Part shown: piece after piece, positions 1 to 4,480 of the stretch
How positions within the stretch are numbered: position 1 is the stretch's first letter
Layout: each line of letters begins with the position of its first letter
Assembly (NCBI GenBank): GCA_002439285.1
Contig: DJTQ01000312.1
Coordinates: 1 to 5,652, forward strand
Direction: 5' to 3'
DNA length: 5,652 nucleotides
Source: Paenibacillaceae bacterium UBA6304
GTDB lineage: Bacteria; Bacillota; Bacilli; Paenibacillales; Paenibacillaceae
The notes under the pieces: generated by a model
The model's database searches: none
What the model saw: the letters and a program-made list of their open reading frames with translations, nothing else
Told to the model about the DNA's origin: nothing
Made by a program: the position numbers and the translations under genes

Positions 1-511
1 CCTCACGGCGGCCCAACGGATCCAGGGCGGATACCGGTTCATCCAGCAGCAACAACCGGGGACGGTGAACCAAAGCCTGAGCCAGTCCAAGCCTCTGCTT
101 CATTCCTCCAGAATATCCTGAAATACGCCGCTTTGCCGCTTCTTCAAGGCCGACCTTTTCCAAAATTATGTCCGCTTCTGACTTGGCCTGCTTTCCGGTC
201 ATTCCGCTTAGCCCCGCTGCATAAACCACGTACTCCTTGCCCGTCATCCAGCCGTAGAAGGAAGGATGTTGCGGCAAATAGCCGATTTGATTGCGCGAAG
301 TGATTTCCGAAGTCGCCTGTCCGTCGATCATTACGCTTCCCGAAGTAGGAGACAGCAACCCCGCAAGCATCCGAAGCGTCGTCGTCTTGCCTGCTCCGTT
401 GGGTCCCAGCAAAGCGGTGCAGCCGCCTTCCTCCAATTCAAATGAAATTTCCTTCACCGCCTGGCGAATCCCAAATTTCTTACTTAATTGAGTAACGCTT
501 AGCCGGCTCAT
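1..511 (-). CDS. yxlF: ABC transporter ATP-binding protein, YxlF-like (partial, C-terminus beyond left edge)
   Basis: This is the ATP-hydrolysing subunit of an ABC transporter; it acts on the inner face of the membrane with a permease partner. The 170 residues in the window show Walker A GPNGAGKTT (about 36-44), a Q-loop glutamine at 81 (YLPQ), the signature YSGGMKQ (133-139), Walker B LLLLDEP (153-159) and the D-loop SALD (161-164). The H-loop and C-terminal region lie outside. The start is ATG at 511, with GGAGGG at 519-524 and a 7-nt spacer. It overlaps the stop of the upstream PLDc_N gene by 4 nt (ATGA), so translation is probably coupled. In B. subtilis the fifth gene of the sigY operon, yxlF, is such an ATPase and is followed by the permease yxlG, which I expect just left of the window. 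The ATPase call is certain. The yxlF name rests on gene order. The substrate is unknown. Confidence 0.93.
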   Translation of the reverse strand, partial: MSRLSVTQLSKKFGIRQAVKEISFELEEGGCTALLGPNGAGKTTTLRMLAGLLSPTSGSVMIDGQATSEITSRNQIGYLPQHPSFYGWMTGKEYVVYAAGLSGMTGKQAKSEADIILEKVGLEEAAKRRISGYSGGMKQRLGLAQALVHRPRLLLLDEPVSALDPLGRRE

Positions 512-711
512 CCTTGTTCCCTCCGGCCGACGGCAAAGTAGGCAATGCTTCCGATGATATTTCCAAAGAGGATGACGAGAACCCAGACCCATTTGGGCCC
601 TCTTACCGACTCGGGTGATGCTTTGGCCAACGAGATCAGGCCGATCAAAGCAAGAATTAACTGCAAAATTATGACGGGCATGATAAGCCCCCATTGAATA
701 TCAATATCCAT
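508..711 (-). CDS. yxlE: Small two-helix membrane protein, PLDc_N domain, YxlE-like
   Basis: A 67-residue integral membrane protein with two predicted helices at about residues 8-28 and 41-62. The second half (GPKWVWVLVILFGNIIGS, then IAYFAVGRRE) is typical of the PLDc_N domain, a membrane anchor seen alone in many Firmicutes and fused to cardiolipin synthases elsewhere. No catalytic HKD motif is present, so no phospholipase activity is implied. I chose ATG at 711, preceded by a GGGGAAAAGGA purine run. An in-frame TTG at 735 would add 8 residues but has only a weak ribosome binding site. The gene lies 40 nt after yxlD and overlaps the ATPase start by 4 nt. In B. subtilis, YxlE sits at the same operon position and is reported to dampen SigY activity. 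That role here is inferred from synteny. Confidence 0.85.
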   Translation of the reverse strand: MDIDIQWGLIMPVIILQLILALIGLISLAKASPESVRGPKWVWVLVILFGNIIGSIAYFAVGRREQG

Positions 712-751
712 TCCTTTTCCCCATTTCTTATCCAAATTCTATTCCAGATTA

Positions 752-982
752 TTAAACAGGAGGCTTGCCGCCTTTTCTCGTTCTACGGTAATCCGGTAAA
801 ACCACAACGAGCAAATATACCAGCAACGGGGTCGGAAAATTGATCATGCCCCAGATCCCCCAAAACCACGCCAACTTGCCTTGGTCCCGCTTGCGGGCGT
901 TTCTGAAGATCCACGTCCCCTGTGCAAGCAGAAGGGAAGCCAGCAAGATCCATAATCCTGGAGATATCTGTTCAGGTTTCAT
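752..982 (-). CDS. yxlD: Small membrane protein, YxlD-like putative anti-SigY component
   Basis: A 76-residue protein with a hydrophobic segment at residues 8-26, a short basic loop (RNARKRDQGK) and a second hydrophobic stretch at about 38-62, ending in a basic tail; it is probably a two-helix membrane protein. ATG at 982 is preceded by GGAGGGG. The start overlaps the end of the yxlC-like gene by 11 nt, which favours coupled translation and balanced amounts of the two proteins. In B. subtilis, YxlC and YxlD together are needed to hold SigY inactive. Here the role is inferred from position and size, because the sequence carries no recognisable anti-sigma domain. Nothing looks truncated. Confidence 0.83.
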   Translation of the reverse strand: MKPEQISPGLWILLASLLLAQGTWIFRNARKRDQGKLAWFWGIWGMINFPTPLLVYLLVVVLPDYRRTRKGGKPPV

Positions 983-1310
983 ATCTTTTTCCCCTCCGCA
1001 AATGAACGGTCACCGCCACAACACCGACGGCCACGGCCAATCCTAGCCCTTGAACGATCGCATATACATAGGGGAAGCTGTAAGCAACCAAGCCTCCGCC
1101 TATTACCGTCAGGGCAATCAGCAAGAACAGAAGATCCTCTCTTTTTCTCGCCCGCTTCTTTTCCTTCCATATCATTTGAACTCTTTGTTCCCAAGTTGCC
1201 TGCGAGAGAGCGTTGTTCGGTGGGATCAACTTATCCAACCGGTTCCATTCCCCGGATAACTCTTGAATAATCCGCTCTTCGGACTCGTCATAGATTTCTT
1301 TATTTGTCAT
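972..1310 (-). CDS. yxlC: YxlC-family membrane protein, putative anti-sigma factor for SigY
   Basis: A 112-residue protein with a charged cytoplasmic N-terminal part of about 58 residues, rich in E, R, K and W (for example WNRLDKLIP and WEQRVQMIWKEKKR), followed by two membrane helices at about 59-79 and 81-103 and a short basic tail. That plan, a soluble sigma-binding domain plus a membrane anchor, suits an anti-sigma factor. No ZAS (HxxxCxxC) zinc motif is present. The start is ATG at 1310. It has a perfect AAGGAGGT 8 nt upstream, whereas the in-frame TTG at 1319 abuts that site and could not use it. It overlaps sigY by 11 nt and yxlD by 11 nt. In B. subtilis, YxlC and YxlD jointly restrain SigY, and the same is inferred here. 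Confidence 0.88.
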   Translation of the reverse strand: MTNKEIYDESEERIIQELSGEWNRLDKLIPPNNALSQATWEQRVQMIWKEKKRARKREDLLFLLIALTVIGGGLVAYSFPYVYAIVQGLGLAVAVGVVAVTVHLRRGKRYET

Positions 1311-1836
1311 GCCGTCCAACCTCCTTCCGCAATTCGCTTAATCCGCAGGATACGCGGGATTTCGCGGTGCCTGGCGGTATGCTTAACAAAACCCCGATTT
1401 CGTCATAGGTATATCCGTAATAATGCTTGAGCAAGATGGCGATCCGCTGATCGGCCGGCAAACGGGATAAGAGCTCCATTAGATCGGACCAATCCTCTTG
1501 CTGGTTCTCGTAATGCCAGCGCAATCTTCTGGCGCTTTCCTGCTGTTTCATCCAGTTGCTCTCCCGTTTCCGTCTCCGGGTCTTGTCAATAAATAGACGG
1601 GTAGCAATCGTAATCAGCCAAGAAGAAAACGAAGATGACCCATCGTAACGTTCAATATTCTCCATACACCGGACCATCGTATCCTGAGCTAGATCCTCCG
1701 CCGTCTTCGGGTCCATCGAAATTTTAACCAGATATTTGAACACAAAAGAATAATGATCATGAATTAGCGATGCGAGGGCTGCTGAGTCTCCCTTCTGAGC
1801 TTGTTGGATCAGTGCCCTTTCCCTTTCCTGTGACAT
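1300..1836 (-). CDS. sigY: ECF-type RNA polymerase sigma factor, SigY-like
   Basis: A 178-residue group 4 (extracytoplasmic function) sigma factor that directs core RNA polymerase to a small set of promoters. Sigma region 2 spans about residues 16-90 and includes the core-binding AEDLAQDTMVR (46-56) and the promoter-melting stretch FSSWLITIATRLFIDKTRRRKR (split around residue 80). Sigma region 4 spans about 119-172, with LPADQRIAILLKHYYGYTYD leading into a helix-turn-helix (SIPPGTAKSRV) that reads the -35 element. The length suits the family. ATG at 1836 has AAAGGGG 6 nt upstream. It is the first gene of a minus-strand operon with small yxlC- and yxlD-like membrane genes next to it, as in B. 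subtilis sigY. An ECF-type promoter at 1868-1896 suggests autoregulation. The ECF call is very sure; SigY orthology rests on the complete gene order. Confidence 0.95.
   Translation of the reverse strand: MSQERERALIQQAQKGDSAALASLIHDHYSFVFKYLVKISMDPKTAEDLAQDTMVRCMENIERYDGSSSFSSWLITIATRLFIDKTRRRKRESNWMKQQESARRLRWHYENQQEDWSDLMELLSRLPADQRIAILLKHYYGYTYDEIGVLLSIPPGTAKSRVSCGLSELRKEVGRHDK
1319..1326 (-). promoter_or_regulatory. Strong ribosome binding site of yxlC that decides its start
   Basis: AAGGAGGT read on the minus strand, 8 nt from the ATG at 1310 and lying inside the end of sigY. Its position excludes the longer TTG start at 1319. Confidence 0.8.
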
Positions 1837-1867
1837 TTCACACCCCTTTGCTTCCGTTAAACATATG

Positions 1868-1896
1868 TAGTACGACCGAGACGGAGAAAACGTTCA
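1868..1896 (-). promoter_or_regulatory. Candidate ECF (SigY) autoregulatory promoter
   Basis: On the minus strand TGAACG (1891-1896) is followed after 16 nt by CGTACTA (1868-1874). Many ECF sigma factors recognise an AAC-containing -35 element and a CGT-type -10 element, and B. subtilis SigY is known to drive its own operon from a promoter with a TGAACG-like -35. Transcription would begin near 1860, about 25 nt before the sigY start codon. I see no good sigma-A promoter in the same gap. Confidence 0.65.
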
Positions 1897-1950
1897 GATC
1901 GAAAATAAAATTATGCGGGATGAGCGTATTCTAATTAGTTCAGCTTATAC

Positions 1951-1978
1951 AAAAAAAAGACCGCCATAATCGGCGATC
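1951..1978 (-). terminator. Intrinsic terminator (distal of two)
   Basis: On the minus strand GATCGCC (1978-1972) pairs with GGCGGTC (1965-1959) around a 6-nt loop, including one G-U pair, and is followed by eight T (1958-1951). It should stop transcripts coming from the right and insulate the sigY promoter. Confidence 0.85.
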
Positions 1979-2001
1979 TCCTTCATTCTATTGACCCGGA
2001 C

Positions 2002-2041
2002 AAAAAAAGAACGCAAACCGGGATTATTCCGCAGCTTGCGT
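2002..2041 (-). terminator. Intrinsic terminator (proximal of two)
   Basis: On the minus strand ACGCAAGCTG (2041-2032) pairs with CGGTTTGCGT (2020-2011), including two G-U pairs. After a bulged C, GGA pairs with TCC around an ATAA loop. The T-rich run TTCTTTTTTT follows, taking the last stem T with it, and ends at 2002. It is a strong terminator shape, 124 nt past the hydrolase stop codon. Confidence 0.8.
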
Positions 2042-2068
2042 GCTTCGCAAAAGTTACAAATATTTAAT
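2002..2068 (-). ncRNA. Candidate small RNA between hydrolase gene and sigY operon
   Basis: If the promoter at 2075-2103 is active, its transcript would run from about 2068 to the first terminator (about 67 nt) or, on read-through, to the second at 1951 (about 118 nt). It would hold an unstructured AU-rich 5' leader and the long terminator hairpin. CCCGG (2022-2018) inside the first hairpin could alternatively pair with CCGGG (1999-1995) downstream in the longer form. I recognise no known RNA family. The simpler reading is that both hairpins are just the 3' end of the hydrolase operon. Confidence 0.25.
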
Positions 2069-2074
2069 GTCTTG

Positions 2075-2103
2075 ATTTTAGCAAAGTGAAGCATTCTTGT
2101 CCA
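2075..2103 (-). promoter_or_regulatory. Candidate sigma-A promoter in the intergenic gap
   Basis: On the minus strand TGGACA (2098-2103, five of six matches to TTGACA) is separated by 17 nt from TAAAAT (2075-2080), which carries a TG extension (TGCTAAAAT). Predicted initiation is at about 2068. It faces the two terminators and no convincing protein gene, so it would make a short RNA. In an AT-rich stretch (about 30% GC over 2041-2100) a chance match is possible. Confidence 0.45.
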
Positions 2104-2105
2104 GC

Positions 2106-2130
2106 ATTTTTGCACTATTTGTGCAAAAAT
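2106..2130. repeat. Perfect 10-bp inverted repeat, 5-nt spacer
   Basis: ATTTTTGCAC (2106-2115) and GTGCAAAAAT (2121-2130) are exact inverted copies around TATTT. The repeat sits 2 nt upstream of the candidate -35 element and 34 nt after the hydrolase stop codon. In DNA it could bind a dimeric regulator; in the operon mRNA it forms a hairpin. No U tract follows on the minus strand and only a weak one (TTTGTTGT) on the plus strand, so it is not a standard terminator. Confidence 0.75.
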
Positions 2131-2164
2131 TTGTTGTAAAAGCACTCTATACGTCTTAACGCCC

Positions 2165-2791
2165 TCAGGAAACGTATGGATTATTCGCTTTTTCGTAGCC
2201 AATGGTCGTTTTAGGTCCATGACCGGGATACACTTTTGTCTCATCCGGAAACCGGAATAGGGTTCCTCTGATCGAATTGAATAGATCAACCTCTCGTCCG
2301 CCGGGAAGATCAGTACGCCCGACGCCCATCTTGAACAGGCAATCCCCAGAGAAAAGGTCGCTGCCACAAAGGAAACTCACTCCGCCCGGCGAATGACCCG
2401 GCGTATGATAGACCGTGAACTCGTGGCCGATCAGGTTGAGCTTCTGTCCCTGAGCCAAATCGAATTCAGCGGGATCCGTGGTAACCGGACCCGTAACATC
2501 GGGCCACATCAGCGAGCCATTCAATTTCGGCGTTGTCAGCCATTCGCTTTCCAGCGGATGAACGTACACAGGGCAACCTTTCAGCTTACGTATCTCATCT
2601 ACGCCACCGATATGGTCAAAGTGGGCATGCGTCAGCAAAATCGCTTCGATCTCCAGACCTTCGATCCGACGAATCAAAGATCGGGGGTTCGATCCCGGAT
2701 CTATAATTACAGCACGATTCTCATCTTCCCCCCGCAGCAGGTAGGCATTCGTCTGAAGCGGTCCCAGGGAGAAACTCTCTATCTTTAGCAT
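2165..2791 (-). CDS. Metallo-beta-lactamase-fold hydrolase, glyoxalase II-like (YqgX-type)
   Basis: A 208-residue soluble cytoplasmic hydrolase of the metallo-beta-lactamase superfamily, closest in style to GloB/YqgX proteins that hydrolyse thioesters of low-molecular-weight thiols. All metal ligands expected for a two-metal site are visible: the THAHFDH motif at 54-60 (H55, H57, D59, H60), H133 in HTPGHSPGG, D150 in GDCLF and H191 in YPGHGP. GRTDLPGG (158-165) and the C-terminal GYEKANNP (198-205) are also typical. Length matches the compact bacterial type. ATG at 2791 has no clear Shine-Dalgarno sequence. It lies 7 nt after the stop of the thioredoxin-like gene, so re-initiation by ribosomes finishing that gene is likely. 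Bacilli use bacillithiol rather than glutathione, so an S-acyl-bacillithiol substrate is a reasonable but unproved inference. Confidence 0.9.
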   Translation of the reverse strand: MLKIESFSLGPLQTNAYLLRGEDENRAVIIDPGSNPRSLIRRIEGLEIEAILLTHAHFDHIGGVDEIRKLKGCPVYVHPLESEWLTTPKLNGSLMWPDVTGPVTTDPAEFDLAQGQKLNLIGHEFTVYHTPGHSPGGVSFLCGSDLFSGDCLFKMGVGRTDLPGGREVDLFNSIRGTLFRFPDETKVYPGHGPKTTIGYEKANNPYVS

Positions 2792-2798
2792 CAGCGTA

Positions 2799-3365
2799 CT
2801 ACAATCCGGAGATTAGCGTTCGAAGTTCGGCAACTACCGACGCGTTTACTCCGGCTCCTTCCTCATATTTTACCGCCATCTCTTTCCGGACGGCTCCGAT
2901 TTTCACTTCATAATCCGGGGCTTCCCGGTCCGGGTTTTCCGCTTTGAATTCAATCATCAAAGCCTGTACATGCGCAGGACGCGGGCCCCAGTGGCCTAGC
3001 ACATGGCCGCCGGTATCCGCGAAGATAACGACCGGAACAGAACGGCCTCCCATCGTCAAAAAGTGATCCATTAAATCCTGATGGTCTTCCAGAATCAGCA
3101 CTTCCGTCTTTAAGCCAGATACCTCCAAAGCCCGAAAAACTACCGGCACGTTACGTACGACATCACCGCACCAATCAGCGGCCAGAATCAGCACGCGAAG
3201 ATCATCCCGGTAATTCAAGCTTTCGAAAAACTCGCGGTCTTCATCGCTTACCCAGGCAAAGTTCTCATATCCTTGCGAAAAAGTCTCCTTGTTCCGCTCC
3301 ATTCCCTCCATAAACTGGCGGGGCGTAATCCCTTTACCGAATTTATAAGCCACATTTACACTCAT
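2799..3365 (-). CDS. Thioredoxin-fold family protein with a single active-site cysteine
   Basis: A 188-residue soluble protein without a signal peptide. It looks like the Thioredoxin_9 type of thioredoxin-fold proteins found in Bacillota. The core spans about residues 40-140: the strand LRVLILAADWCGDV places W65-C66-G67-D68 where thioredoxin has WCGPC, and RSVP (108-111) supplies the cis-proline loop. The second cysteine is replaced by V69 and C66 is the only cysteine in the protein, so it cannot form an internal disulfide. A role in monothiol exchange, bacilliredoxin-like chemistry or peptide binding is possible. The C-terminal 45 residues are charged and helical. ATG at 3365 directly follows the dedA stop, with AAAGGAG 8 nt upstream, inside the end of dedA. 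The fold is confident; the function is unknown. Confidence 0.85.
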   Translation of the reverse strand: MSVNVAYKFGKGITPRQFMEGMERNKETFSQGYENFAWVSDEDREFFESLNYRDDLRVLILAADWCGDVVRNVPVVFRALEVSGLKTEVLILEDHQDLMDHFLTMGGRSVPVVIFADTGGHVLGHWGPRPAHVQALMIEFKAENPDREAPDYEVKIGAVRKEMAVKYEEGAGVNASVVAELRTLISGL

Positions 3366-3980
3366 TCAGGCATCTCCTTTCTTTTTGGAGGAGCTAAACC
3401 ACTTCACAAGTACATATACAATCAGCAGGGCCAGAGCTACGAGAAGAATCGGCATAATATAAGGGCCCGCCTTTTCATCGATATGCTCCCAGTTCTCGCC
3501 AAGCACCATACCTAAATACACAAACAGTACTGACCATGGTATAACCGCCAACGTCGTCAACATCAGAAATTTACCCACCGGCATTTTGGCCATCCCCGCG
3601 GGGATGGAGATAGCATGGCGGGCAACCGGTATGAACCGGGCAGTGAATATTACGCCGGGACCGTATTTCAGGAACCATGCCTCGGAAACATCGATATGCT
3701 TTTTTTGAATCAAGATATATTTGCCGAACCGCTCCAAAATGGGCCTTCCGCCGTATCTTCCGATCCAATAAATAAACAATTGCGCAATGACTCCGCCGAC
3801 GACGCCGAACAATACGGCGCCCACAAAATTGATGTGCCCCTCATGAACGAGATATCCTCCATAAGCAAGCACGATTTCACTCGGAATAACCTCGATCATA
3901 AGACCGAGCATTATGCCGAAGTACCCCAATTGCTGAATCCAATCGAATAATGTTGCAACTACATCAGAAATCCACTCCAC
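3366..3980 (-). CDS. DedA family (SNARE-associated/VTT domain) membrane protein
   Basis: A 204-residue polytopic inner-membrane protein of the DedA superfamily, whose members move lipids (undecaprenyl phosphate or phospholipids) across the membrane or support proton-dependent homeostasis. Family hallmarks are the membrane-embedded acidic residues E30 and E35 (LMIEVIPSEIVLAYGGYL), the GRYGGRPILERFGKYI segment (74-89) and the re-entrant motif FTARFIPVARHAISIPAG (112-129) with R115 and R120. Terminal helices lie at about 138-160 and 173-194, followed by a lysine-rich cytoplasmic tail. I chose the GTG at 3980 because AGAGAGGA lies 7 nt upstream. The longer frame from GTG 4025 adds 15 residues without hydrophobic character and would leave almost no leader after the candidate promoter. 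It is the first gene of the dedA-thioredoxin-hydrolase operon. Which DedA paralogue it is, and its substrate, cannot be told. Confidence 0.92.
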   Translation of the reverse strand: MEWISDVVATLFDWIQQLGYFGIMLGLMIEVIPSEIVLAYGGYLVHEGHINFVGAVLFGVVGGVIAQLFIYWIGRYGGRPILERFGKYILIQKKHIDVSEAWFLKYGPGVIFTARFIPVARHAISIPAGMAKMPVGKFLMLTTLAVIPWSVLFVYLGMVLGENWEHIDEKAGPYIMPILLVALALLIVYVLVKWFSSSKKKGDA

Positions 3981-3987
3981 CGCGTAG

Positions 3988-3995
3988 TCCTCTCT
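3988..3995 (-). promoter_or_regulatory. Ribosome binding site that decides the dedA start
   Basis: AGAGAGGA on the minus strand, 7 nt before the GTG at 3980. It supports the 204-residue protein over the 219-residue form starting at 4025. Confidence 0.65.
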
Positions 3996-4041
3996 CCCTA
4001 AACGTATTAAGCACGGGTAAAACACGCCTTTTCACTAATCT

Positions 4042-4050
4042 ATTCTATCA
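4042..4050 (-). promoter_or_regulatory. Candidate extended -10 promoter element for the dedA operon
   Basis: On the minus strand TGATAGAAT carries a TG extension and TAGAAT, five of six matches to the sigma-A -10 consensus. No good -35 sits at 16-18 nt. The start site would be at about 4035, giving a leader of about 55 nt before the GTG at 3980. Confidence 0.35.
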
Positions 4051-4140
4051 TAGCCAGGGACATGCATTCTACTTTGGATAGAAGGATCAGTGTCTCCTGT
4101 TCCGTCCTGTGCATAAGTTGGGAGAAAAGGAGGCGGTAAT

Positions 4141-4452
4141 ATGAATAAAGCGCCCGGAAAACACTCTTCCCCGCTCCCTACGCCGCGTAAAATTCGCCGC
4201 GGATGCAGCAAAGAATTGTACCGTACGGTCAAGCGGCTCGGCGTATACATTCCCGAGGAGCTTATCAAGGAAGGCGAATCGCTCTATTACAAAAAGGTAA
4301 TCGGCAATCTTCTGTGGATCGCTGAACATACCAGCAACCGGAAGATGCTCGCCGACTGGTGGGATGAAGCGGTCAGCGGCGAACTGGCTGAACTGTGGCA
4401 GATTGATCGCGAGTCGCTTTCGCACGCGTTTCGCAGCGCGTTCGGCGGGTAG
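4141..4452 (+). CDS. Small conserved-looking soluble protein of unknown function
   Basis: A 103-residue protein I cannot assign to a functional family. It is soluble and lacks a signal peptide or membrane helix. Residues 1-20 are basic and proline-rich (PLPTPRKIRR). The rest appears helical, with aromatic patches at ESLYYKKVIGNLLWIAEHTS (46-65) and the acidic, tryptophan-rich ADWWDEAVSGELAELWQIDR (71-90), ending FRSAFGG. From memory, similar short proteins recur in Paenibacillus genomes, sometimes labelled dehydrogenase; nothing here (no Rossmann glycine motif, too short) supports that label. The start is strong: AAAGGAGG at 4126-4133, 7 nt before ATG. It is the only plus-strand gene, divergent from dedA over a 160-nt gap and convergent with the ligase gene (28 nt between stops). 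No promoter stood out. Reality of the gene is fairly sure; function is open. Confidence 0.82.
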   Translation: MNKAPGKHSSPLPTPRKIRRGCSKELYRTVKRLGVYIPEELIKEGESLYYKKVIGNLLWIAEHTSNRKMLADWWDEAVSGELAELWQIDRESLSHAFRSAFGG

Positions 4453-4480
4453 TTAGAAGCGGACGATATGAAGCCCAAGG

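Noticed and set aside
1897..1950. Possible sigma-A promoter for sigY (CATAAT or TATAAG boxes on the minus strand)
   Set aside because: No -35 element of reasonable match occurs at 16-18 nt from either box; the ECF-type promoter downstream is a better fit.
1941..1986. Ten-codon frame MAVFFLYKLN on the minus strand with AAGGAG upstream
   Set aside because: The AAGGAG-10 nt-ATG spacing is tempting, but the frame is built from the terminator stem and its T tract, and the start codon lies within the hairpin loop. Chance is the better explanation.
1945..2367. 140-codon open frame on the minus strand ending over the distal terminator
   Set aside because: It overlaps the hydrolase gene in another frame for over 200 nt, then runs through an AT-rich gap and both terminators. 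It has no ribosome binding site at its start and shows no recognisable domain.
2393..2788. 131-codon plus-strand frame antisense to the hydrolase
   Set aside because: It lies entirely within a gene with complete catalytic motifs on the other strand. Its protein has no plausible domain and its start has no ribosome binding site.
4453..4480. Shared terminator between the two convergent genes
   Set aside because: The 28-nt gap contains no stem-loop and no T tract on either strand.
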